Shown here piece by piece: positions 53,915 through 60,781 of a stretch of 64,000 nucleotides of DNA; position 1 is the first letter of the stretch, and each line of letters opens with the position of its first letter. The stretch is taken from positions 62,001-126,000 of the IMG/VR virus record IMGVR_UViG_3300044960_000113; one strand, given 5' to 3'. The notes beneath the pieces are model-generated. The model was not told the origin of the DNA. It searched no databases and was given only the letters and a program-made list of their open reading frames with translations. A program made the translations under genes and the position numbers. The DNA comes from a virus.

Positions 53915-55375
53915 TTAAACAGTAATAGCTTTATATCTATCACTATTAAGAACTTCTAACATCATTTCATATGCATCTAATATTTTTCCAGACATTAAAT
54001 TTTTGAAAATGCTTGGGCTACAACCCGAAACGTTTAAGAATCCACGATCATCCATACACATTGGAAATTGTTTGTTTCTTGATGCAACGTTCCAAAATAC
54101 TAGAAGTGGCATTTCATAACCTTTTTCATCCCATTCTTTTTTGATAACATTAAACAATGTATCGCTATTATTATAAGCACAAGCATCAAATTCCATATCT
54201 GAAATAACATAAATCTTTTTAATCATATCTTCAGATTTAATGTTGTTTTTAATTGCAACATTAAGAATAGTATCAAATACTTTCTTAATGTCGGTATTCA
54301 TATCCCATTTTGCACGAGATAAATTTTGGTATTTTTCATAAATATCACGACCCTTAACTTCCTGAAGTTGTGGATTCAATGAAAATGTTAAAAACTTATT
54401 ATGGAATGGTCCAGTGTTTCGTTCTGCTGTATAAATACCAAGAGAAATAGAAACATGCAATGGTAAACCTGACATTGAACCTGAAACGTCACACACACAA
54501 ATACTATTCTCGCCCTTAGCAATATAGTCAGGTTGATTGTTCCACATAGTGTCAAGAGTTTTACGCTCTGATTCAGTAATCATGATATTTGAACAATTAC
54601 GAACAATTTCATATGGGAATTGAGTCGATGCGTTAATTTTTGTTTCACCATTATTGACTTTATTTAAATATTCAATATAACGAACATTATCATGTCTAAT
54701 GAATGCTTTACGATATTTAAGATTTGCTTGTGATGGAACATGTTCATAAACAACTTTATCCCATTGATTAGATGATAAAGTACGTTCTAACACATCAATT
54801 TTTTTACGAAGTAATGAAAGACCACGACGATATGTTTTTGGTGAAATTCCAAAAGCTTCACGAGTTTTACGTGCAAGTTCTCTCGATTTTGGTGATGATG
54901 TGTTTTCTGATTTTAACCATTTAGCTAAAATAGATGGTTTATCACTTTCTAAATCTTTGATAAATTGTTCACGCATCAATTTTAATGCGTCACTTTCAAC
55001 ACTAGTACCAACTAACGCATATAAGTCATCCCATCTTCCATATTCTGGAATAAGATGAAGATTTCTACGAACTGTGTGTGGAGCAATATTAGCTAGATCG
55101 CGTAAAAACACTCTAAATGTTTCACGCTCACCTTGTCCACCACGAACATCGCGGAAATAAAATAAGGTTTTGACTGTTAGTAATGGATCTTCATTATAAG
55201 CATCTAAGAAAAGATCGTGTGCATTTTCAGCACCTCTTCCGGTTCTAAGTGCACCAGCTTGGCTAAATAAATCTAAAACTCGTGAATTTGTAGATTTATT
55301 TGAAATTGCACCATTTTCTGTGAATGCAGTTTTATTGAAATGATTTTCTAAAGCTTGAGCGATTGTGACTGTCAT
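53915..55375 (-). CDS. Ro60/TROVE-like vWA protein (DUF2828 type)
   Basis: 486 aa from ATG 55375, with GGAGG 5 bases upstream. The N-terminal ~280 residues are HEAT-like with TROVE-like segments (LFYFRDVRGGQGER ~71-84, EYGRWDDLYAL ~111-121). The C-terminal vWA domain has an intact MIDAS, D296-x-S298-x-S300 (CDVSGSM). Cellular Ro proteins of this shape bind Y RNAs and misfolded RNAs. The leader carries two structured RNA elements and an upstream transcript encodes tRNA-like RNAs, so an RNA-binding role is favoured. Domain naming is from memory. Confidence 0.82.
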   Translation of the reverse strand: MTVTIAQALENHFNKTAFTENGAISNKSTNSRVLDLFSQAGALRTGRGAENAHDLFLDAYNEDPLLTVKTLFYFRDVRGGQGERETFRVFLRDLANIAPHTVRRNLHLIPEYGRWDDLYALVGTSVESDALKLMREQFIKDLESDKPSILAKWLKSENTSSPKSRELARKTREAFGISPKTYRRGLSLLRKKIDVLERTLSSNQWDKVVYEHVPSQANLKYRKAFIRHDNVRYIEYLNKVNNGETKINASTQFPYEIVRNCSNIMITESERKTLDTMWNNQPDYIAKGENSICVCDVSGSMSGLPLHVSISLGIYTAERNTGPFHNKFLTFSLNPQLQEVKGRDIYEKYQNLSRAKWDMNTDIKKVFDTILNVAIKNNIKSEDMIKKIYVISDMEFDACAYNNSDTLFNVIKKEWDEKGYEMPLLVFWNVASRNKQFPMCMDDRGFLNVSGCSPSIFKNLMSGKILDAYEMMLEVLNSDRYKAITV

Positions 55376-55385
55376 AATGACCTCC

Positions 55386-55427
55386 AAGACATATTGTTTA
55401 AATAAAAAATTTTGCTGTTAATGTCTT
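55386..55427 (-). ncRNA. Leader RNA element A (AGACAT stem) next to the Ro-like start
   Basis: On the minus strand AAGACAT (55427-55421) pairs with ATGTCTT (55392-55386). The 5' arm is followed by TAACAGCAAAATTTTTTAT. The 3' arm touches the GGAGG ribosome site of the Ro-like gene, so protein or RNA binding here could control translation. Confidence 0.6.
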
Positions 55428-55444
55428 TTTTGAGAAGAATTAAC

Positions 55445-55493
55445 TAGACACATTTTAAGGTTATCATCCTCAAATAGTTGCTGTTAGTGTCTA
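55445..55493 (-). ncRNA. Leader RNA element B (AGACAC stem)
   Basis: TAGACAC (55493-55487) pairs with GTGTCTA (55451-55445), then TAACAGCAAC follows the 5' arm as in element A. Compared with A, a T-A pair is replaced by C-G, a compensatory change. An inner AGG/CCT hairpin is present. The predicted transcription start from 55503 falls 3 bases before the 5' arm. Confidence 0.6.
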
Positions 55494-55502
55494 TATTTTT
55501 AT

Positions 55503-55531
55503 ATTATATATAAAGAAGTTTTTAAAGTAAA
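55503..55531 (-). promoter_or_regulatory. Early-type promoter for the Ro-like gene
   Basis: Minus strand: -35 TTTACT, 17-base spacer, -10 TATAAT. Start predicted near 55496, so the mRNA would begin with element B. Confidence 0.7.
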
Positions 55532-55552
55532 AGGTTAAAATATCCTAAATGT

Positions 55553-55738
55553 TTATTCTTCTTCGTCTTTAATTTTGATAGATTTTTTCTTACTTTCCTG
55601 TTCAGCAACTGCCATACCAATAATTAGACGCTTAATTTCACCACGTCGATGTGGGTCAATAATATTATCAAAATAACATTTGTAATGACCTGGAAGACGA
55701 AAGTTTGGCCCGGTAATTTTTTTACGTGGTTCTGACAT
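55553..55738 (-). CDS. Small basic protein upstream of the Ro-like gene
   Basis: 61 aa, not recognised. AGGAG precedes the ATG. Basic start (MSEPRKKITG) and acidic end. Located between the tRNA-like RNA transcript and the Ro-like gene, same strand. Confidence 0.6.
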   Translation of the reverse strand: MSEPRKKITGPNFRLPGHYKCYFDNIIDPHRRGEIKRLIIGMAVAEQESKKKSIKIKDEEE

Positions 55739-55777
55739 TAATTTTCTCCTGCTTATTAAAATTTTATGAAAATATTT

Positions 55778-55951
55778 TTAAATTTTAATTAATTTATTGA
55801 GAAAATTTTCTCTATAAAATCTATTTTGTAATTGTGAAAAGATATTTCTATTTTCTTTTGATAATAAGAGAAAACTAATATTGCGAAGACGATTAAATTC
55901 ATCTTTTAAAGCTAATTCATCCTCTTTAATGTTTTGTCGATTAATTAACAT
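55778..55951 (-). CDS. Small helical protein after the tRNA-like RNAs
   Basis: 57 aa. ATG at 55951 with GAGA 4 bases upstream, just 27 bases after the CCA of the last tRNA-like RNA. Starts MLINRQNIKEDELALKDE. Arg/Asn-rich helix. No match known. Confidence 0.5.
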   Translation of the reverse strand: MLINRQNIKEDELALKDEFNRLRNISFLLLSKENRNIFSQLQNRFYRENFLNKLIKI

Positions 55952-55978
55952 TATCTCTCAATATTTATAAAGTGAAAA

Positions 55979-56053
55979 TGGTTGCGATCGCCGGTTCTGC
56001 CCACGGCTCTCGTGGTTATGAGCCACGCGTGACACTAGTTCACTTCCTCGCAA
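55979..56053 (-). ncRNA. tRNA-like RNA 2, anticodon-position CAU
   Basis: 75 bases ending CCA. Pairs: acceptor TTGCGA/TCGCAA, D-like GTGA/TCAC, a perfect anticodon stem CGTGG/CCACG with loop CTCATAA, and a T-like GCCG/CGGC arm whose loop (TGGGCAGAAC) lacks TTC and is oversized. The acceptor has six pairs and no discriminator base. It starts three bases after tRNA-like RNA 1. More a tRNA mimic than a working tRNA-Met. Confidence 0.6.
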
Positions 56054-56056
56054 TTT

Positions 56057-56151
56057 TGGTAGTCCCCCACGGTTACGATCCGTGCCGTTCCAGCCAATCT
56101 AGCCGGTCTCGCGAGTTTATAAGACTCGCCCGCTCACCAGAGCTGAGGACT
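56057..56151 (-). ncRNA. tRNA-like RNA 1, long variable arm, anticodon-position UAU
   Basis: 95 bases ending ACCA. Acceptor AGTCCTC/GGGGACT, D-arm GCTC/GAGC with a 4-base TGGT loop as in tRNA-Sec, anticodon stem CGAGT/ACTCG with loop CTTATAA, a 5-bp variable arm CCGGC/GCTGG, and T-stem CACGG/CCGTG with loop ATCGTAA, where the usual T54 and A58 are swapped. A class II shape with a UAU anticodon does not match any normal tRNA identity. Confidence 0.62.
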
Positions 56152-56161
56152 ATCTTTTAAC

Positions 56162-56267
56162 AAGACACAAAACCGAAGGATCGGTTCCACTCCTCTCGTT
56201 ATAATCTACGATCGCCGAGATTGTCCAAACGGACACTCCATTATAAAAAATTTGCTGTATGTGTCTT
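56162..56267 (-). ncRNA. Leader RNA element C (AGACACA stem), large GC-rich domain
   Basis: AAGACACA (56267-56260) pairs with TGTGTCTT (56169-56162), an 8-bp stem. TACAGCAAATTTTTTAT follows the 5' arm, almost matching element A. Inside are TGTCC/GGACA, TCTCG/CGAGA and AACCGA/TCGGTT hairpins. Transcription from 56282 would start about 8 bases before the stem, and the two tRNA-like RNAs follow at once. Confidence 0.62.
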
Positions 56268-56281
56268 TTTATTATTTATTA

Positions 56282-56310
56282 ATTATATATCAAATTTTAA
56301 TAAAAGTAAA
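56282..56310 (-). promoter_or_regulatory. Early-type promoter for the tRNA-like RNA transcript
   Basis: Minus strand: -35 TTTACT, 17-base spacer, -10 TATAAT; lies in the first of two ~43-base near-repeats. Confidence 0.7.
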
Positions 56311-56360
56311 CAAAAATATCCTAAAAATTAAATATTTTGTTATATGAATTTTTATTTAAA

Positions 56361-56389
56361 ATTATATATTAAATTTTATCAAAAATAAA
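56361..56389 (-). promoter_or_regulatory. Second, upstream copy of the promoter
   Basis: Minus strand: -35 TTTATT, 17-base spacer, -10 TATAAT, part of the second near-repeat (56361-56402), 79 bases from the first. Confidence 0.6.
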
Positions 56390-56407
56390 CAAAAATATCC
56401 TAATTTT

Positions 56408-57253
56408 TTAATCTAATAAAAACGTAGATAAATTAACATTCGGGTTCCACCATTCCGGTAAAAATCTTTTTGCTGGAACACCATTATCTAAAGAATCAAA
56501 AAAATCATTTATATATTGTTTAAGTTCATCACTATTTATTATGAGTGATTCATGGTCAAAATTTTGTTTTTGAAATAATGCGTGTTTAATATTTTCATTT
56601 GGATTGAACATATCCCTTGCTAAAATTTCAAAATCATTTATTGATTGTTCAATATTATCTTCATAACTTAAATTTAAAATTGTTCTATCTTGAAGATGTA
56701 ATTTTAATATATCAAAAATAACAATTCGTTGTAAACACCCATTAACTAAAATTCTATCATCTGGTAAAAACATAAAATTTTTATTTTTATTATTATTATT
56801 TTCTTCTAAAGATAGCGACCATTTTTTAGTTTTAAATCCAACAAGATATGAAGCAACTGATTTAAATATATTTTTACGATTCAAAAAAATAAATTGGTTG
56901 TTTTCATTTTTTAATAAACGTTTTGCAAAATCTGGGCATCTCATAATAAAATCACCGAAAAATTTTAACATAAAAGGTCTTCCAGGTAAATTATTTAACA
57001 ATTTTTCTCTTCTTAAAAATTCTTTATATTTATCTTCATATGTTTTTAAAAGTTTATACATTTTACCATCATGGTGATTTATACATATTGGTATATGTGT
57101 TTTTTGATCTTCTATAACTTCAGTGCCTAAATTTAAAAATTCAAATAAACTTATATAATTTGGTAAATTTTGTTTAATTATTTGATATGTAACAGTTGAT
57201 CCTGATCTAGGATAACAAACTAAAATAATATTTTTATTTTTATCAAACTCCAT
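56408..57253 (-). CDS. Sulfotransferase-like protein
   Basis: 281 aa. CYPRSGSTVTY near residue 13-23 is the 5'-phosphosulfate loop of PAPS-dependent sulfotransferases, and LNRKNIFKSVASYLVG (~122-137) fits the 3'-phosphate-binding R-x7-S motif. It would move sulfate from PAPS to a hydroxyl or amine. Nine bases from the QueC-like gene in the same operon; an APS-kinase-like gene lies at 41.9 kb. Confidence 0.8.
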   Translation of the reverse strand: MEFDKNKNIILVCYPRSGSTVTYQIIKQNLPNYISLFEFLNLGTEVIEDQKTHIPICINHHDGKMYKLLKTYEDKYKEFLRREKLLNNLPGRPFMLKFFGDFIMRCPDFAKRLLKNENNQFIFLNRKNIFKSVASYLVGFKTKKWSLSLEENNNNKNKNFMFLPDDRILVNGCLQRIVIFDILKLHLQDRTILNLSYEDNIEQSINDFEILARDMFNPNENIKHALFQKQNFDHESLIINSDELKQYINDFFDSLDNGVPAKRFLPEWWNPNVNLSTFLLD

Positions 57254-57262
57254 AATTATTTC

Positions 57263-57886
57263 CTATTGCCCCATAATTGGTATTTTATTTAATTTTTTAA
57301 ATGCCCATTTTCTTTCAGAACAAAACCAACATTTATCACAATAACCAACAGTTTGTTCTGTACAAGAATGTGTATATTCTAATAAATATTCTACATTTTC
57401 TCTATAATATATATCAATAATATGATATTTAAAAATATCAATAAATGGTCTAGATATTTTATTTGGCAAAATGTTTCCTTTAATTCTAATAGGTCCGGAA
57501 AAATTTGTATCAAGATTTTCTAATGGTATTGAATTACCAGCTAAAAAAATAAAATCAACTATATTAGATTTAATAATTTTTTCTATTGTTAATGGTACTA
57601 TTTTATAATGGGGTGTTGATTTATCAATATCAATAGCTTCATGTTTTAAATTATTTAATCCCATTTTATCTAATACTCTATTGCTATTGATGATATTGTC
57701 ACCAATAACTTTGTTTATTGTAAATACTGTTAATGGATAATTTGGGAAATATTTTGTTAAGAGATGAAGTAATATTGTACTATCAGTACCACCACTGTGT
57801 AAAATTCCAATAGATTTTATATTATTTGGAATCTCTAATGTTATAGTTCGTTCATCATTGATTGGTCCACACTTTAATTCTATCAT
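57263..57886 (-). CDS. QueC-like PP-loop ATPase
   Basis: 207 aa. PP-loop SGGTDS at about 31-36. The C-terminus has C-x7-C-x2-C-x2-C in SCTEQTVGYCDKCWFCSER, the zinc signature of QueC (7-cyano-7-deazaguanine synthase). Some phages use QueC in 7-deazaguanine DNA modification. No QueD/QueE/transglycosylase seen here, so the substrate is open; other PP-loop enzymes activate carbonyl or thiol groups. Confidence 0.7.
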   Translation of the reverse strand: MIELKCGPINDERTITLEIPNNIKSIGILHSGGTDSTILLHLLTKYFPNYPLTVFTINKVIGDNIINSNRVLDKMGLNNLKHEAIDIDKSTPHYKIVPLTIEKIIKSNIVDFIFLAGNSIPLENLDTNFSGPIRIKGNILPNKISRPFIDIFKYHIIDIYYRENVEYLLEYTHSCTEQTVGYCDKCWFCSERKWAFKKLNKIPIMGQ

Positions 57887-57942
57887 TTTTATTTAAATAT
57901 TTAAAATTTTATTTATATTATATATAGAAAATACATTTTATT

Positions 57943-58015
57943 TGGAGCGGGAGAAGGGATTCGAACCCTCTTCATCAGCTTGGAAGGCTGAGTCCTCTCC
58001 CAGGAGAACTCCCGC
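57943..58015 (-). tRNA. tRNA-Gly (anticodon UCC)
   Basis: 73 bases, acceptor GCGGGAG/CTCCCGC, loop CTTCCAA, canonical TTCGAAT T-loop, T as discriminator and encoded CCA. First-rate canonical tRNA. Confidence 0.93.
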
Positions 58016-58024
58016 ATATATAGT

Positions 58025-58100
58025 TGGAGCGGCTAAGGAGATTCGAACTCCCGACATCTTGCTTGGCAAGCAAGTGCTCTACCAACTGAGCTATAGCCGC
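58025..58100 (-). tRNA. tRNA-Gly (anticodon GCC)
   Basis: 76 bases, acceptor GCGGCTA/TAGCCGC, anticodon loop TTGCCAA, canonical D- and T-loops, encoded CCA. Confidence 0.94.
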
Positions 58101-58112
58101 ATATTTTATTTT

Positions 58113-58188
58113 TGGTGGATGTGACAGGACTCGAACCCGCTACCCCCTGCGTGCAAAGCAGGTGCTCTCCCAGCTGAGCTACACACCC
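58113..58188 (-). tRNA. tRNA-Ala (anticodon UGC)
   Basis: 76 bases, acceptor GGGTGTG/CACATCC (one G-T pair), loop TTTGCAC, T-loop TTCGAGT, encoded CCA. No G3-U70 placed exactly as in E. coli was checked beyond the third pair, which is G-T here, as alanyl-tRNA synthetase needs. Confidence 0.93.
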
Positions 58189-58209
58189 ATAATACTTAAT
58201 TACTCCATT

Positions 58210-58230
58210 TGGATGTCGTAACGACATCCA
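58210..58230 (-). terminator. Hairpin between small genes and tRNA cluster
   Basis: TGGATGTCG / CGACATCCA, perfect 9-bp stem with a TTA/TAA loop; a terminator for the gene at 58291 or a tRNA leader. Confidence 0.55.
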
Positions 58231-58290
58231 TAAAGTTGCTAAGAATTTTTAATTATTTGATATTATTTATAAAAAAATATAGTATAATTA

Positions 58291-58452
58291 TTATATCCAA
58301 TTTACTATATTTTTATAACTAGTTATAAATTTATCATTTAGTAAAGTTTTACATTCAATAAAATTATCATCTAACCAATTTTCAACATAGGCAAAAATAA
58401 TTTTATTATTAATTTCAACTTTTACTAATCCAGTTTTAAATGCATGTTCCAT
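58291..58452 (-). CDS. Small unknown protein
   Basis: 53 aa from ATG 58452, which forms TAATG with the stop of the previous gene; AAGGTGA lies 5 bases before. A longer TTG start is possible. Not recognised. Confidence 0.5.
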   Translation of the reverse strand: MEHAFKTGLVKVEINNKIIFAYVENWLDDNFIECKTLLNDKFITSYKNIVNWI

Positions 58453-58652
58453 TAATTTAATGTCACCTTTTTCCAAACGTCAAAAGCTTTATAAAATTCT
58501 TGATCATTATTAAATTCAATTTTAACAACATCATCATTATGTGTTAAATAATCGTTAATATTCCAAATATCCCAATCATAAATTCCTTCAGAATTAAGAA
58601 GGTTTTGAAATCTATTAAAATATTCCTTTTTAATAACAAGGCCATATGCCAT
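58452..58652 (-). CDS. Small unknown acidic protein
   Basis: 66 aa, not recognised. AAGGAG lies 7 bases before the ATG; coupled to the next gene by TAATG. Confidence 0.55.
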   Translation of the reverse strand: MAYGLVIKKEYFNRFQNLLNSEGIYDWDIWNINDYLTHNDDVVKIEFNNDQEFYKAFDVWKKVTLN

Positions 58653-58730
58653 TTTATTTATCTCCTTTTATTATTTCCAAATAATTTTTATTTGTTATTC
58701 ATCATATAATTTCTTTAGTTTATATTTATT

Positions 58731-59076
58731 TGGTGCCACCACCCGGAGTCGAACCGGGATGACCTAATTAGTCGACGGATTTTAAGCGGTTTTTTCCTAA
58801 CGTTTCCATTAGGCCCGGACTATCTCTTCACCTTTCATTTCTGTTAAGGTGATGGGCGTTCTAAGCTGGTTATTAAGAGGACTCAGAATCATTTTAAATA
58901 AGACTCTACCTCTCCAGTAGTCTCTACACCTTCAAATGATGTATCATTTGCTTGGCTCGCGATCGCCATTTTTAACAGGCTCTCCCGAATTAACCCATTG
59001 TTCACTTTGATATTTCTATCAAAGGCGGACTAGGTCGTTACCTTTCCGTTGCGTCTACCAATTCCGCCATGGTGGC
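58731..59076 (-). tRNA. tRNA-Leu (anticodon UAA) interrupted by a group I intron
   Basis: Exons 59076-59045 and 58786-58731 join to an 88-base class II tRNA with acceptor GCCACCA/TGGTGGC, anticodon stem ACGGA/TCCGT, loop CTTAAAA, a GACTAATTAGGTC variable arm, T-arm CCCGG/CCGGG and encoded CCA. The exon join falls before loop base 32, so the whole loop is in exon 2. This differs from the cyanobacterial site inside the UAA anticodon. Confidence 0.85.
58787..59044 (-). other. Group I self-splicing intron inside tRNA-Leu
   Basis: About 258 bases, GC-richer than its surroundings, ending in G. Core elements: Q-like GAGCCAAGC, R-like GTAGAGACTAC, S-like AGATAGTCC; P7 pairs GACTA (58922-58918) with TAGTC (58822-58818). 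P2 hairpin CTTTGATA/TATCAAAG and P8 CACCTT/AAGGTG are visible. A P1-like hairpin CGGA/TCCG spans the 5' splice site. No nuclease gene inside. The 5' exon would end in A, not the usual U, so the splice site needs testing. Confidence 0.8.
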
Positions 59077-59161
59077 ATATGTATATATTATAAAAATTTT
59101 AAAGAACTATTAATTATAACTTTGTATTTATATTTTATTAAATATAATAATTAATTTCTTT

Positions 59162-59470
59162 CTAATGAATTACTTGTTGATTACTATATAACGTTAATAC
59201 TTCTTCCCAAAATTCTTTCATTTCGGGATTTTTTTCTATTGCTGTTAATAATAGAGGAATCCAATCTACAATTTCATCACTATATGAAATAATTAAATCT
59301 TTAATATGTGTTAAATCTGTCATCTCAAAAAGAATAATTTCTATCTGATCACCATTAATATCATTAATGAAACCTGTAACAATATCACTATCATCATTTT
59401 CAAATACAAGTTGTGCTGGTTTAATACCGTCTGGATCTTCTGCCTTAATTGTATATCGTTGTGTAATCAT
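59162..59470 (-). CDS. Small unknown protein
   Basis: 102 aa, acidic, not recognised; beta-strand-rich first half and a helical tail. Confidence 0.55.
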   Translation of the reverse strand: MITQRYTIKAEDPDGIKPAQLVFENDDSDIVTGFINDINGDQIEIILFEMTDLTHIKDLIISYSDEIVDWIPLLLTAIEKNPEMKEFWEEVLTLYSNQQVIH

Positions 59471-59494
59471 AATTATTTTTTAAAAATAAAACAA

Positions 59495-59701
59495 TTAATT
59501 AAATTCTTTATTAATATAATAATGTAACAATTTATCTTTAATCATTTCTGGAATACAAGAATATCCTTCTTCTAAATAAAATCGCGGTGAATCACCCCAT
59601 GCTCTATTTCTCAAAAAATTGGCAAATGCTAATCTATGACCTTGATTTTCGACATCAAATTGAATTTCAGGACGTGTTTTAAGAATATAAACTCTTTTCA
59701 T
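59495..59701 (-). CDS. Small unknown protein
   Basis: 68 aa, not recognised. AAAGGA upstream; its start overlaps the 3' end of the lipoprotein gene by 23 bases. Confidence 0.55.
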   Translation of the reverse strand: MKRVYILKTRPEIQFDVENQGHRLAFANFLRNRAWGDSPRFYLEEGYSCIPEMIKDKLLHYYINKEFN

Positions 59702-59858
59702 TATGCAGTCCTTTCATAACTAAAGAACGTTCAAAATATTTCTTTTCTTGTTGAATATAATCTTTTTCTATTTTTGTATCTTTATTATTAATTATTAGTA
59801 CACATCCACTTAATAATAATGAAAATAATAAAAATAAAAAAATATTTCGAATAAACAT
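59679..59858 (-). CDS. Small lipoprotein
   Basis: 59 aa. MFIRNIFLFLLFSLLLSGC then a charged helix; lipobox LSGC gives a lipidated Cys19. The size and lipobox suit an outer-membrane spanin, but no inner-membrane partner overlaps it. Confidence 0.7.
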   Translation of the reverse strand: MFIRNIFLFLLFSLLLSGCVLIINNKDTKIEKDYIQQEKKYFERSLVMKGLHNEKSLYS

Positions 59859-59890
59859 TTTATTTATCTAAATTTTAAATTAATGTTGAA

Positions 59891-59919
59891 ATTATATATC
59901 AAATATTAAAAAATGTAAA
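59891..59919 (-). promoter_or_regulatory. Early-type promoter for the lipoprotein gene
   Basis: Minus strand: -35 TTTACA, 17-base spacer, -10 TATAAT. Confidence 0.65.
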
Positions 59920-59925
59920 TAAATC

Positions 59926-60741
59926 CTAGGAAATATTTAAAATTTCATTAGTATAACCAACTCTATACCATTTCATTTTATAATTTTTATTAATACTGTC
60001 TTTAGTATTATACATTATATCTCCAATATCAAGAAAAAGATTAGGATGTTTTGACCAAAAATTTTTAGAATAACCTTTATATGCTATTTTTAATAATCTA
60101 GCCGGTTTATCATTCATATCTCTATATAATTTTATCAACGCATCATAAATTTTATTAGGATAAAAATCTAAAAATTGTGTAGTTATTCTAGATTGAACAT
60201 CAATAATATTTCCATTAATTGTATTAAATGACATTGCACCATAATATGAACGATATACCTTTCTCTCAACAAAGTTTATTATTGATGGAAAGTTTTTTAT
60301 AGACAAGTTTGGCAATGTTTCCCACATCATAAATCTACCATCTTCATTTAAAGTTGCTTTTACACTTGCTGACCATAAAATTTCATTATTTAAAATTAGT
60401 GTATCTGTTCTAATATAATCTCCATTAAAATGAGAGAACCAAAAATATCCAGGTTTAAATTTTACATCATCTATAGATTTCCATATATCACAATCAAAAT
60501 AATCACAATCAATATTGTAAATAGGACGACTAAAAACAGGAAATGTTTGGGGAACAATTCCATGTGGAGCACATAAATATCCTAATGATTCACAAATATA
60601 AAGTCTGTTAAATAACCAATGTTGTTGTTGAAAATGATGATATACATCCAAATCATATAATGGAATTATAGTATTTGGTATTGATTTTTGATAATTTACA
60701 AACTTATTTAGTTCCCATTTACCAGGTGTTAAAAACGGCAT
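59926..60741 (-). CDS. Unknown protein upstream of the lipoprotein
   Basis: 271 aa, not recognised. Aromatic- and Asp-rich; a C-terminal stretch with SFNTINGNIIDVQSRITTQF has the feel of an ATP-grasp 'E/D-V-N-x-R' region, but no other ATP-grasp motif is clear. It follows the ketoacyl synthase gene by 40 bases, so the two may share a pathway. Confidence 0.5.
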   Translation of the reverse strand: MPFLTPGKWELNKFVNYQKSIPNTIIPLYDLDVYHHFQQQHWLFNRLYICESLGYLCAPHGIVPQTFPVFSRPIYNIDCDYFDCDIWKSIDDVKFKPGYFWFSHFNGDYIRTDTLILNNEILWSASVKATLNEDGRFMMWETLPNLSIKNFPSIINFVERKVYRSYYGAMSFNTINGNIIDVQSRITTQFLDFYPNKIYDALIKLYRDMNDKPARLLKIAYKGYSKNFWSKHPNLFLDIGDIMYNTKDSINKNYKMKWYRVGYTNEILNIS

Positions 60742-60781
60742 GTTTATAAAATTTTAATATCATTATATTATAATGATATAT

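Noticed and set aside
55972-56160. 62-residue plus-strand frame over the tRNA-like RNAs
   Set aside because: Inside a structured RNA region with paired arms and encoded CCA; no ribosome site.
55979-56267. tmRNA
   Set aside because: No resume frame or pseudoknot pattern, and two separate CCA ends are present.
57942-58227. Short frames over the Gly/Ala tRNA cluster
   Set aside because: Fully explained by three canonical tRNA genes.
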